Positions 1 through 8,062 of a DNA stretch of 64,000 nt are shown one piece after another (within the stretch, counting starts at the first letter, position 1; each line of letters starts with the position of its first letter). The position numbers and the translations under genes are program-made. The DNA comes from MVYY01 sp012517575. Lineage in GTDB: Bacteria > Bacteroidota > Bacteroidia > Bacteroidales > Paludibacteraceae. The stretch covers positions 4,390-68,389 of the forward strand of contig JAVLUG010000012.1 in assembly GCA_031629035.1 (NCBI GenBank). The letters are read 5' to 3'. Under the pieces are notes generated by a model. That model made no database searches. It worked only from the letters and a program-made list of their open reading frames with translations, and was not told where the DNA came from.

Positions 1-723
1 AATGATACCGGTTTGAGTAGAAAACACATCATGCAACAAGTTGATGAAAGTTTGCAACGACTTCAAACCGATTATATCGATCTTTATCAGATTCACGGTT
101 TTGATCCTTTGACACCGATGGAAGAAACACTCGAAACTCTCGACATGCTGGTTAAAAGCGGAAAAGTTCGCTACATTGGGTGCAGCAATCTTGCCGCATG
201 GCAGATCATGAAAGCATTGGGTATTTCTGCACAAAATCATCTTTCAAAATTTGTTTCTTTACAGGCTTATTATACCATTGCCGGTCGTGATTTGGAGCGT
301 GAAATTGTCCCGATGCTGCTCGATCAAAAAATTGGATTGTTGGTCTGGAGCCCATTGGCAGGTGGTTTCCTGAGTGGAAAATACACTCGACAAAATGCTG
401 ACAAAGAAGGACGAAGAGCAAATTACGATTTTCCTCCCATCGACAAGGAAAAAGCTTATGACATCATAGATGTAATGCAGCCAATGGCCAGCAGCAAAGG
501 AGTTTCCGTTGCTCAGGTAGCTTTGGCTTGGTTGTTACATCAGCCGGTAGTAACTTCCGTTATTCTCGGAGCAAAAAAGCCGGAGCAATTGAAAGATAAC
601 CTGAACTCGGTCAATATTGATTTTACGGAGGATGAAATTCAACAATTGGATGCCGTGAGCAGACTCAAACCAGAATATCCCGGTTGGATGATTGACAGGC
701 AGATGACGGATCGTAAGATTTAA
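1..723 (+). CDS. aldo/keto reductase, 3' part (5' end outside window)
   Basis: The reading frame is open from base 1, so the gene starts upstream of the window; 240 residues are visible. They form the C-terminal two thirds of an aldo/keto reductase TIM barrel, an NADPH-dependent carbonyl reductase. The strand-4 segment TDYIDLYQIHGFDP carries the active-site His, and the C-terminal LGAKKPEQLKDNL segment is where this family binds the NADP phosphate. The Asp, Tyr and Lys of the catalytic tetrad would lie in the missing N-terminus. The first TTG in frame, at 13, is internal and not a start, because family similarity continues before it. The substrate cannot be predicted. Subfamily resembles YajO/Tas-type cytosolic reductases. 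Confidence 0.93.
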   Translation, partial: NDTGLSRKHIMQQVDESLQRLQTDYIDLYQIHGFDPLTPMEETLETLDMLVKSGKVRYIGCSNLAAWQIMKALGISAQNHLSKFVSLQAYYTIAGRDLEREIVPMLLDQKIGLLVWSPLAGGFLSGKYTRQNADKEGRRANYDFPPIDKEKAYDIIDVMQPMASSKGVSVAQVALAWLLHQPVVTSVILGAKKPEQLKDNLNSVNIDFTEDEIQQLDAVSRLKPEYPGWMIDRQMTDRKI

Positions 724-813
724 TTTTCAGGTTGTTTTAAATTTATCGTATGGAGGTGGAGAATGTTTTCTCTGCCTCTTTCGTTATATAAAACGATTCT
801 GATTCAGATGGGA

Positions 814-899
814 TGTATAGTCCTGAAATAGGTTTACAAAAAAGTAAACAGGATTCAGGATTATAAACAAAAACTGTAAACAAATTTCAGGACGATACA
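814..899. mobile_element. MITE-like element or fused insertion-sequence ends
   Basis: The 24 bases at 814-837 and the reverse complement of 876-899 agree at 21 of 24 positions. Both begin tgtat, continue gtcctgaaat and end gtttac. The inner 38 bases hold another gtaaac copy (844-849), which pairs with 832-837. The element is far too short for a transposase. It looks like a non-autonomous transposable element or a relic of IS ends brought together. No clear target-site duplication flanks it. The family is not identified. Confidence 0.5.
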
Positions 900-1360
900 C
901 GCTACGCCGTTCTAAGGAAATGCAACGAAAACATCAATTTTAATAATTCAAAATAGAAAAATATTTATCCACCGGTAAAATACGTTTTAATAATTTTCTT
1001 TGAGAAAGTTTTCTTGAAAATTATTCCGGAATTAAGCAATTGAAAGTTATTCGGTTCAAATTTTCAATGTGGCAAAGGAGAATATTTTTGATTTTGGCCA
1101 GTTCGTGAGAATTTCAATTTTTGCCTGTCATATTGACAGCATTTTTCCCATTTCGACAGATTTTTCTTTGTTGTTTTCATGCCTTATATGATGTTTTAAT
1201 TTTATTTACCGGTAAAGTTTCTCTTATTAGCACTTGATTGTCAATAATATATACATACTTGATGTGAATTTTTTGGTAGCTGGTACGAGTTTTGATTGGA
1301 ATAGTACGAAATCAATCAAAAAAGATTTCAAAAGCAATTGATGGTTTAACTTTTAAAATA

Positions 1361-1369
1361 TAGGAGGTG
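1361..1369 (+). promoter_or_regulatory. strong Shine-Dalgarno sequence of hsp20
   Basis: TAGGAGGTG lies 6 bases before the ATG at 1376. Most genes in this window have only A-rich leaders with no such site, as is usual for Bacteroidota, so this one stands out. It decides the start at 1376 over the upstream in-frame GTG at 1367. Confidence 0.75.
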
Positions 1370-1375
1370 TTAATT

Positions 1376-1840
1376 ATGGCATTACCAAAAGTTTTAAGAT
1401 CTGGAAGTAATCGGACTCCTTCGCTTCCATCGTTGATTGACAGATTTTTTGATACAGATTTGCTGGATTGGGATGCATTTAACTTTGCAGGTGATAACAT
1501 GACTTTGCCTGCAGTAAATGTAAAAGAAACAAAAGATGAATATTGCATCGAAGTTGCTGCACCCGGTCTGAACAAAGAAGACTTCAAAGTAAGTTATGAC
1601 GACGGAATGTTGACCATCTCTTCCGAAAAACAACAGGAGAAGGAAGAAAAAGAAGGTGAAAAGGTTACTCGTCGCGAATTTAGCTACGAATCGTTCCAGC
1701 GTAGTTTTACTGTTCCTGAAGATGTTGTGAACGCCGACAAGATTTCTGCAAAATATGAAAACGGAATTTTGTACGTAACCTTGCCAAAACATGAAGAAGC
1801 AAAGAAAGCTAAAAATGTAAAGGAAATCAAGATTTCATAA
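1376..1840 (+). CDS. small heat shock protein, Hsp20/alpha-crystallin family
   Basis: The 154-residue protein is an ATP-independent holdase that binds unfolding proteins in the cytoplasm and passes them to DnaK/ClpB. The alpha-crystallin domain spans about residues 46-140, with a PAVNVKETKDEY strand at its start and the family signature ENGILYVTLPK near its end. The short C-terminal tail ends EIKIS, a match to the I-x-I motif that links dimers into oligomers. Length is normal. The ATG at 1376 is chosen because of the Shine-Dalgarno site just upstream. The gene stands alone, with a terminator directly downstream, so it is probably a single stress-induced unit; the regulator cannot be seen. Confidence 0.95.
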   Translation: MALPKVLRSGSNRTPSLPSLIDRFFDTDLLDWDAFNFAGDNMTLPAVNVKETKDEYCIEVAAPGLNKEDFKVSYDDGMLTISSEKQQEKEEKEGEKVTRREFSYESFQRSFTVPEDVVNADKISAKYENGILYVTLPKHEEAKKAKNVKEIKIS

Positions 1841-1860
1841 CTTTCTACTTTCAATTTAGT

Positions 1861-1908
1861 AAAAAAACAGGAGGATGCTCATGCGAGAAAATCTTCCTGT
1901 TTTTTTTT
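1861..1908 (+). terminator. rho-independent terminator of hsp20
   Basis: A 12-bp stem pairs 1861-1872 with 1895-1906 (A-run plus ACAGGA against TCCTGT plus T-run), with a 22-base loop that can fold further. The 3' arm runs into a T9 tract. It sits 20 bases after the hsp20 stop. Confidence 0.8.
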
Positions 1909-2197
1909 GTTCTCAAATTTCTTTTCCTTCCCTTTATAAATTCGGAGATTGAATGTATTTTATTACTTTTGTACTTCAACAGGAAAGTAGTTTGATAATT
2001 CGTTGTACAAAAAAAGTGGGTTCATTCTGATTTTTACAGAACCGCTCTTTTGAAAGTTTGAAAATCTAAAACAGGTTAACTTCCAAGATAAGTCTGTTTC
2101 ATTTTGATTTTGCTCTGTAAAAATGTCAACTTCGAATTGTCTCACTGAATACTATTTCCCTTTTTATCAGTTGGATAACTAATTTAAAAAAAAATAA
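1909..2197. other. non-coding leader region of the S46 peptidase gene
   Basis: The gap between hsp20 and the peptidase (1841-2197) carries the terminator above and then AT-rich sequence. A -7-like TACTTTTG is at 1964-1971 but has no TTG at the expected distance (the nearest is 12 bases upstream). It would leave a leader of about 220 bases. No structured RNA is recognised. Confidence 0.4.
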
Positions 2198-4336
2198 ATG
2201 TTGAGAGGTATGAAAAGAATAATAGTTTTTTTGTCGATTTTTTTACTTTTTGTTAGCGCCAAGGCCGACGAAGGTATGTGGATGTTACCTTACATTCATC
2301 AGCTTAATATTCAGAAAATGAATGGAATGGGGTGCTCCTTGAGCGCAGAAGATATTTACAGTGATAAAAATATAAGTTTGAAAGATGCTGTCATTGTTTT
2401 TGGCAATGGCTGTACCGGTGTGGTGGTTTCCCGTCAAGGTCTGATTTTTACCAATCATCATTGCGGGTTTGATGCCATTCAACAGCACAGTTCGGTGGAG
2501 CATAACTATTTGAAAGATGGTTTTAACGCTGTTCGATTAGAAGATGAAATACCCACGCCAGGCCTTTCCGTTAAATTTTTGGTTAAAATTGAAGATGTTA
2601 CCAAACAAGTTTTTTCCCGTCTGCCCGATACATTATCCGAAAAATCGAGAAACGGAAAAATTAACGAAATTTCCGACAGTATTTCTAAAGCTGCAGAAAA
2701 GGATACGCATTATCTGGCGGAAGTGAAACCTTTCTTTGCCGGAAACGAATTTTATCTACTTGTTTACGAGGAGTTCAAAGATGTTCGATTGGCTTTTGCT
2801 CCGCCCAGTTCCATTGGAAATTTTGGAGGCGATACCGATAATTGGATGTGGCCACGTCATACGGGAGATTTTTCGGTTTTCCGTGTTTATGCATCTCCAG
2901 ACGGACAGCCTGCGGAATATTCAAAAAATAATGTTCCTTATGCTCCAAAACGTTTCGCTGCCATTTCAAACAAAGGTTATCAACCCAACGATTTTACCAT
3001 GATTTTAGGGAATCCAGGCTCTACCAGTCGCTATTTAACTTCTTTTGGCGTAAAATTCAGAATGGAAACCGGGAATCAGGCACGTATCGATGTAAGAGGC
3101 GTAAAACAAACGATATGGCGGTCGTTTATGCGCAAGGATGAGGCAATCAATATAGCTTATGCCAATAAATATGCTTCAAGTTCCAACTATTGGAAAAACA
3201 GCATCGGTATGAATAAAGCCATTCAGCGTCTAAATGTCGTGGAACGAAAAAAGGAGCAAGAAGCTGCATTTTTGGAATGGGCAAAATCTAATCCGGCAAA
3301 CGAGAAAAAATACAAGGATGCATTGAAAACGCTGGAAGATGGCTATGCTACGCTGTATCCTTATGCTCGAGCACTCAACTATTTGCGCGAATCGCTGATG
3401 AATGGTGTAGAATTACCCAGAATAGCCCAGAAAACAAGTCAGCTTATTTCGCAGAATTTACCAAAAGATTCTCTGCTCAGGGAAATTGAAGAAATTTATA
3501 AAGATTACCGTCCTGAAGTTGATCAAGCCGTTTTTGTCGCCATGCTTGATGTTTATAAAAAATCGGTAGATGCAGATGCTCTTCCAGCTTTTTATCAGGA
3601 AATTCAAAAAAAATACAAGGGAAACACAGAACTTTATGTAGCTTCAATTTTTCAAAATTCTGCCTTCAGTTCTTTAGACAAATTGAAGAAAAATTTACAG
3701 AAAAAGAAAATAAAAGTTGCCAATGACCCTGCATTGATTTTTGCCAACGAAGTAAGAAACACGTATGAAGAAATTAATTCAGGCGTTTATGGACAAACCT
3801 CGGAAAAAGTTAAAGAAGCAGAACGCATCTACTTTTCCGGGCTAAGGGAAATGGCCGAAGAGCAAGGAAAAAAGCTGTATCCGGATGCTAACTTTACCAT
3901 GCGATTGACTTATGGAAAAGTAGGCGGTTATCAGCCTGCCGATGCTGTGGATTATCATTATTACACTACCACCAAAGGAATTTTGGAAAAAGAAAATCCA
4001 ACTGACCCCGAATTTGTTGTCGCCGACAAGTTGAAAAAGTCAATTATGGAAAAAGATTTTGGTAAATATCTTGATCCCCAGACGAAAGACATGCATGTGA
4101 ATTTTATCAGCAATAACGATATTACCGGTGGGAATTCGGGTAGCCCCGTCTTCAATGGGAAGGGAGAATTAATTGGATTGGCTTTTGACGGAAACTGGGA
4201 AGCCATGAGTGGCGATATAGTTTTTGAACCCGAATTGCAACGTACCATCAGCGTAGATGTCAGGTATGTGCTTTATGTGATGGACAAAGTTGGTGGCGCA
4301 CAACGATTAATTGATGAACTGAGCATAGCAAATTAA
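2198..4336 (+). CDS. S46 family dipeptidyl peptidase, DPP7-like
   Basis: This 712-residue protein is a secreted/periplasmic serine dipeptidyl aminopeptidase that removes dipeptides from oligopeptide N-termini and so feeds amino-acid-using Bacteroidota. An N-terminal signal peptide ends near residues 21-23 (FLLFVSAKA-DEG). The chymotrypsin-like triad is visible: His88 in TNHHCGF, the Asp in the DTDNWMWPRHTGDF region, and nucleophile Ser647 in GGNSGSP. Eighteen residues after that Ser is Gly665 (FDGNW). DPP11, which prefers acidic residues, has Arg at this spot, so the Gly suggests DPP7-type preference for hydrophobic P1 residues; this is inferred by alignment from memory. ATG at 2198 or 2210 (MKRII) could be the start. 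It lacks a T9SS C-terminal domain. Confidence 0.95.
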   Translation: MLRGMKRIIVFLSIFLLFVSAKADEGMWMLPYIHQLNIQKMNGMGCSLSAEDIYSDKNISLKDAVIVFGNGCTGVVVSRQGLIFTNHHCGFDAIQQHSSVEHNYLKDGFNAVRLEDEIPTPGLSVKFLVKIEDVTKQVFSRLPDTLSEKSRNGKINEISDSISKAAEKDTHYLAEVKPFFAGNEFYLLVYEEFKDVRLAFAPPSSIGNFGGDTDNWMWPRHTGDFSVFRVYASPDGQPAEYSKNNVPYAPKRFAAISNKGYQPNDFTMILGNPGSTSRYLTSFGVKFRMETGNQARIDVRGVKQTIWRSFMRKDEAINIAYANKYASSSNYWKNSIGMNKAIQRLNVVERKKEQEAAFLEWAKSNPANEKKYKDALKTLEDGYATLYPYARALNYLRESLMNGVELPRIAQKTSQLISQNLPKDSLLREIEEIYKDYRPEVDQAVFVAMLDVYKKSVDADALPAFYQEIQKKYKGNTELYVASIFQNSAFSSLDKLKKNLQKKKIKVANDPALIFANEVRNTYEEINSGVYGQTSEKVKEAERIYFSGLREMAEEQGKKLYPDANFTMRLTYGKVGGYQPADAVDYHYYTTTKGILEKENPTDPEFVVADKLKKSIMEKDFGKYLDPQTKDMHVNFISNNDITGGNSGSPVFNGKGELIGLAFDGNWEAMSGDIVFEPELQRTISVDVRYVLYVMDKVGGAQRLIDELSIAN

Positions 4337-4401
4337 GAGAATGACAATTTTTGCTTTACGCTATGAAATATTTATTGGAAAGATAAACAGTTAAATTTTT
4401 T

Positions 4402-5115
4402 ATGACAGTTGAAGTATGTTTTTCTCCGGCTTTATATCCTTTTTACGTGTCGGAAAAATCAAAAATAGCCGTAATAGTTGATGTATTCAGGGCTTCCACC
4501 ACTATTTGTAAAGCCTTAATGGAAGGTGCAGCTGCAATTATTCCGGTTGCTTCGCTCGAAAAAGCTATAGAGTTAAAAAATCGTGGTTATTTTGTTGGAG
4601 CAGAGCGGAATGTGGAAAAGTGCGATTTTGCTGATGCAGGAAATTCTCCCTTCGACTATTTTTCCGATAAAGTGAAAGGGAAAGAAATTGTTTTTACTAC
4701 AACCAACGGAACTCGAGCCATCGAGTTGGCAGCAGGCAAAAACAACGTTATTATCGGGGCTTTTTGCAACATCAGCGCTGTTGTTGATTATTGTAAGAAT
4801 GCAGGCAAGGATGTACTTGTGGTCTGTGCCGGCTGGAATAATTTATTCAGTTTGGAAGATACTATATTTGCAGGATTGCTTGTTACTCGGTTGACTTGCA
4901 GCGAAAAGTTTCAGGTCTGTGGAGATTCGGCTGTGGCGGCATCTGTTTTGTGGCGGCATGCAGAGTCCGATGTCAACGCATTTCTGCGACAAAGCGAACA
5001 TGCAAGCCGACTTTTTTCGCATCATTTGGAAAAAGATTTTGATTTTTGTTTGACTCAGGATATTGTGCCGGTAGTTCCGTTTTACGATAAGTTTTCTCAA
5101 AAAATTTTGGTGTGA
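4402..5115 (+). CDS. comB: 2-phosphosulfolactate phosphatase family protein (ComB)
   Basis: The 237-residue protein matches the ComB family, Mg-dependent acid phosphatases that hydrolyse 2-phosphosulfolactate to sulfolactate in coenzyme M synthesis. Recognisable blocks are VDVFRASTTICKAL near the N-terminus, GNSPFDYF, the TTTNGTRAIE loop, and the C-terminal CGDSAVAAS and DIVPVV segments. No other coenzyme M genes are nearby, and bacteria with ComB generally lack methanogenesis, so the physiological substrate here is uncertain. The gene is 65 bases after the S46 peptidase and may be co-transcribed with it. It ends at a shared bidirectional terminator facing rpsP. Confidence 0.9.
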   Translation: MTVEVCFSPALYPFYVSEKSKIAVIVDVFRASTTICKALMEGAAAIIPVASLEKAIELKNRGYFVGAERNVEKCDFADAGNSPFDYFSDKVKGKEIVFTTTNGTRAIELAAGKNNVIIGAFCNISAVVDYCKNAGKDVLVVCAGWNNLFSLEDTIFAGLLVTRLTCSEKFQVCGDSAVAASVLWRHAESDVNAFLRQSEHASRLFSHHLEKDFDFCLTQDIVPVVPFYDKFSQKILV

Positions 5116-5141
5116 ATTTTTTCCGTTGGTTTCAACAAATA

Positions 5142-5193
5142 TATTATCAATAAAAAAGCCCGAAAGAAATTTCAGGCTTTTTTATTGATAATA
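5142..5193. terminator. bidirectional terminator between comB and rpsP
   Basis: A perfect 19-bp stem pairs 5142-5160 with 5175-5193 around a 14-base loop that can itself pair GAAA with TTTC. The GCC/GGC core is flanked by an A6 run on one side and a T6 run on the other, so it can end transcription from both converging genes. Confidence 0.9.
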
Positions 5194-5210
5194 AAATTTA
5201 TCGTTCAATT

Positions 5211-5744
5211 TTATTGTTCAGTTGAAGGCGTTGGGTCATTTACTTCTTCCGAAGAAACTTCGTCAACTTTAGCTTTTGCTTCTTCAGCAGCTTTTTTCTT
5301 GGCCAATTCAGCAGCTTTGGCTTTGTTTGCTTCAATTTCCGCTGACAGACGAGCTTTTTCTGCAGTTTCTCTTTCAGCAGCAAGCTGTTCTTTAGTCTTG
5401 TTCAATTTGGCTTCTTTTGACGTCTTCCATGCTTCGAAACGACGTTCAGCTTCTGCTTCGTCAAAAGCTCCTTTTTTCACACCTTCCAACAAGTGTTTTT
5501 TCATTAATACGCCTTCCCTTGAAAGAATGTTGCGTACCGTGTCTGTAGGTTGTGCTCCAACCTGTAGCCAATACAGAGCTCTGTCAAATTTCAAATCCAC
5601 TGAACTTGGATCTGTGTTGGGGTTATAAGAACCAATTCTTTCGATAAATCTGCCATCTCGTGGCGTACGACTGTCAGCAATTACGATATGATAAAAAGCA
5701 TATCCTTTGTGTCCATGTCGCTGTAATCTGATTTTTACGGGCAT
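5211..5744 (-). CDS. rpsP: 30S ribosomal protein S16 with long C-terminal extension
   Basis: Residues 1 to about 90 are S16, a 16S-rRNA-binding protein needed for small-subunit assembly; the start MPVKIRLQRHGHKGYAFYHI and the RDGRFIERIGSYNP block are diagnostic. Bacterial S16 is usually 80-100 residues. Here the chain continues to 177 with a charged Ala/Lys/Glu-rich tail that looks helical and ends acidic (SSEEVNDPTPSTEQ). Long tails on S16 are known in Bacteroidota; their role is unclear. A -7-like box (reverse complement TAACTTTG) is at 5797-5804. It stands alone here rather than with rimM and trmD. Confidence 0.96.
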   Translation of the reverse strand: MPVKIRLQRHGHKGYAFYHIVIADSRTPRDGRFIERIGSYNPNTDPSSVDLKFDRALYWLQVGAQPTDTVRNILSREGVLMKKHLLEGVKKGAFDEAEAERRFEAWKTSKEAKLNKTKEQLAAERETAEKARLSAEIEANKAKAAELAKKKAAEEAKAKVDEVSSEEVNDPTPSTEQ

Positions 5745-5850
5745 TTTTAAAATTTTTTATTGTTAATACCTAATTGCTTTTTCTCGAAAAGCGGCACAAA
5801 GTTATCATTTTTATTTGATAACCGAAATAATTTTATCAATAAAAAATCAA

Positions 5851-6801
5851 TTATTTACAATATACCCAGGCAGAGTCGAACAAAGCATCAGATTTACGGA
5901 GCTGTTCCATAAATTCCACAGCTTCCTGATAACGACGGAATGACCGAACAGCCACCTTAAAATTTTTTGCCGGTGAAAGTACATGAGCTTCCGTATATTT
6001 CAACTCGTGAAGTTGGACACAGAATTTTTCGGCAGAATTGCGTGTGTAAAATGTGGCTGCAATGACGTGATATAAATTGTTTTGGTTGTTGAGAGAATGC
6101 TCAATGTTCTCCTTTTTTGCAGATGAAAGACTGTCCTGATTCTGTTTTTCATTGTAAGTTGTCGCCAAATTACTTGTCGATGCATTTTTTGAAACTGCAG
6201 CTTGAGATTGAAGTGGTGAACTTATTTCCAGAGGAATCAGATTAGCATAATGGTTGTGTTTGGTATCAGCCATACGAGGCGAAACCAGCAACATGCCGAA
6301 AATCAAAGCACAAGCCGCAGCATATCGAAACGAAGATACAGATGGTAAAGTAATGGTAACTTTTTTGCGTTCGTCAGTTTTGGTATTGCGCCGTTCCCAA
6401 AGTTTAACTTCGGTCATACCCAAATTTGCAGGAAGAAAATCTGCACGAGGTGCAGGTGAAAAAATCAAATTTCCGTTTGAGTTTTTTTGCAAACTGCCAA
6501 TATTTCCCATGTCAACCTTTTTTCCCTGCTGAAGTCGGGATAAAATTGATTCGACTTCGCTTTCAAGAATTTCCATAGCAGCACGATAGCTGATGTGTTC
6601 TCTTTCTGAAATTTCATAAGCCAGCAAGCCGTCATTGGAATTTAACAACGGGTTAAAAGCAATACCAGCAAGAGGAGGCATAATCCTGTCGGATAAAATT
6701 GTAGCCGACTGAGGTTGTATGATGAATCCTCCTAGTCCCGGCACAATAACATAATCATGCTGAACCAGCAAAATTTCTATATACCGACTTAATTTTTCCA
6801 T
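5851..6801 (-). CDS. HU-CCDC81-type and SPOR domain membrane protein
   Basis: The N-terminal ~140 residues resemble the prokaryotic CCDC81-like/HU fold (MEKLSRYIEILLVQHDYVIV, then PGLGGFI and a second HU-like unit with a GNIGSLQKNSNGN segment). A single transmembrane helix lies near residues 155-175 (YAAACALIFGMLLVSPRM). A low-complexity Ser/Asn linker follows, and a C-terminal SPOR domain covers about 240-316. SPOR domains bind denuded peptidoglycan, usually at division sites. The layout implies a cytoplasmic HU-like part and a periplasmic SPOR part, a possible link between DNA or a cytosolic partner and the cell wall. A -7-like box (6806-6813) almost touches the start codon, which would give a near-leaderless mRNA. 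Confidence 0.85.
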   Translation of the reverse strand: MEKLSRYIEILLVQHDYVIVPGLGGFIIQPQSATILSDRIMPPLAGIAFNPLLNSNDGLLAYEISEREHISYRAAMEILESEVESILSRLQQGKKVDMGNIGSLQKNSNGNLIFSPAPRADFLPANLGMTEVKLWERRNTKTDERKKVTITLPSVSSFRYAAACALIFGMLLVSPRMADTKHNHYANLIPLEISSPLQSQAAVSKNASTSNLATTYNEKQNQDSLSSAKKENIEHSLNNQNNLYHVIAATFYTRNSAEKFCVQLHELKYTEAHVLSPAKNFKVAVRSFRRYQEAVEFMEQLRKSDALFDSAWVYCK

Positions 6802-6864
6802 GATGCAAATATAATAGAAAGTATTTTTAATAAGGCATGATTACACAAAAAAGTTTTCAACATT

Positions 6865-6895
6865 TTGTTAAATGTAAAAAATCGAATTATCTTTG
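6865..6895 (+). promoter_or_regulatory. Bacteroidota-type promoter of rfbB
   Basis: A -33 TTG at 6865-6867 and a -7 TATCTTTG at 6888-6895 are separated by 20 bases, the expected spacing for the TTG/TAnnTTTG promoter recognised by the primary sigma factor of this phylum. The start codon follows at 6921. Confidence 0.7.
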
Positions 6896-6920
6896 TAAAG
6901 CTCAATTCATTCAAAAAACG

Positions 6921-7985
6921 ATGGAAAAAACTATACTGATTACCGGAGGCGCTGGTTTTATTGGTTCTCATGTAGTGCGCCTTTTTGTCAATAAATATCC
7001 CGATTATCACATTGTAAATTTAGATGCGTTAACATACGCCGGAAATCTTGAAAATTTAAAAGACGTGGCGGATGCTCCAAATTATACTTTTGTGAAAGGC
7101 GATATTACGGATGAAGAATTTATTTCTCATTTATTTGAGAAATATGATTTTGACGGCGTCATCCATTTAGCTGCCGAATCACATGTTGACCGCTCTATCA
7201 GCGATCCGCTGGCTTTTATCCGTACCAATGTGTTTGGCACGGCCAACCTTTTGAATGCAGCCAAAGAAGCTTGGAAGGGGAAAATGGAAGGTAAAAGATT
7301 TTATCATATTTCTACCGACGAAGTTTATGGCTCATTGGGTAAAGAAGGCTATTTCACAGAAAAAACACCCTATGATCCCCGAAGTCCCTATTCGGCTTCC
7401 AAAGCAAGTTCCGACCATTTTGTCAGAGCTTATTATCACACTTATGGTTTACCGGTACTGATTTCCAATTGTTCCAATAATTATGGTTCGCATCATTTTC
7501 CGGAAAAGCTAATCCCTCTTTGCATCAACAACATTCGTTACAACAAGCCGCTTCCCGTTTACGGAAAGGGAGAAAATATCAGAGACTGGCTGTGGGTAGA
7601 AGATCATGCGGCAGCCATCGATGTTATTTTTCATCAAGGGAAAATTGGAGAAACTTACAACATTGGCGGACACAATGAATGGACGAACATTCGTTTGATT
7701 GAGAAATTGTGTGAAATCATGGACAGAAAATTGGGACGTGAACCCGGTGAATCGGCAAAGTTGATTACTTTTGTGAAAGACAGGGCAGGACACGATTTGC
7801 GTTATGCCATCGACTCGTCAAAATTACAGCGTGAATTGGGCTGGCAGCCTTCCATTACTTTCGAAGAAGGACTTGAAAAAACTGTGGATTGGTACTTGGA
7901 AAATCAGGAATGGCTGGACAACATTATCAATGGTGATTATCAAAAATATTACGAAAAACAATATTCCGAAAGAGAGAAAAATTAA
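6921..7985 (+). CDS. rfbB: dTDP-glucose 4,6-dehydratase
   Basis: The 354-residue protein converts dTDP-glucose to dTDP-4-keto-6-deoxyglucose, the second step towards dTDP-rhamnose and other deoxysugars. It has the extended short-chain dehydrogenase fold: NAD-binding GGAGFIG at residues 9-15, the STDEVYGSLG segment with the Thr-Asp-Glu catalytic residues, and YSASKASS with the YxxxK pair. NNYG and the C-terminal GRAGHDLRYAID-like block (here DRAGHDLRYAID) are typical. The ATG at 6921 is used because the family begins at this Met; the frame continues upstream to 6837, but the promoter lies inside that stretch. No rfbA, rfbC or rfbD is adjacent. Confidence 0.96.
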   Translation: MEKTILITGGAGFIGSHVVRLFVNKYPDYHIVNLDALTYAGNLENLKDVADAPNYTFVKGDITDEEFISHLFEKYDFDGVIHLAAESHVDRSISDPLAFIRTNVFGTANLLNAAKEAWKGKMEGKRFYHISTDEVYGSLGKEGYFTEKTPYDPRSPYSASKASSDHFVRAYYHTYGLPVLISNCSNNYGSHHFPEKLIPLCINNIRYNKPLPVYGKGENIRDWLWVEDHAAAIDVIFHQGKIGETYNIGGHNEWTNIRLIEKLCEIMDRKLGREPGESAKLITFVKDRAGHDLRYAIDSSKLQRELGWQPSITFEEGLEKTVDWYLENQEWLDNIINGDYQKYYEKQYSEREKN

Positions 7986-8062
7986 GAACGGAATAAATTA
8001 TTTTTTTGTAATTTTCTTATTTTCTTATTCCTTGATAGTTATTCAATAAAAACTTTTAATTT

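Larger units (their letters stand above)
724..1375. other. 650-bp non-coding region before hsp20
   Basis: No plausible gene is seen. The region holds the small inverted-repeat element at 814-899, described separately, followed by AT-rich sequence with two ACCGGTAAA copies (970-978 and about 1209-1217). The last 150 bases should contain the hsp20 promoter, but I cannot place a convincing -7/-33 pair. No CIRCE-like inverted repeat is obvious. Confidence 0.6.
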
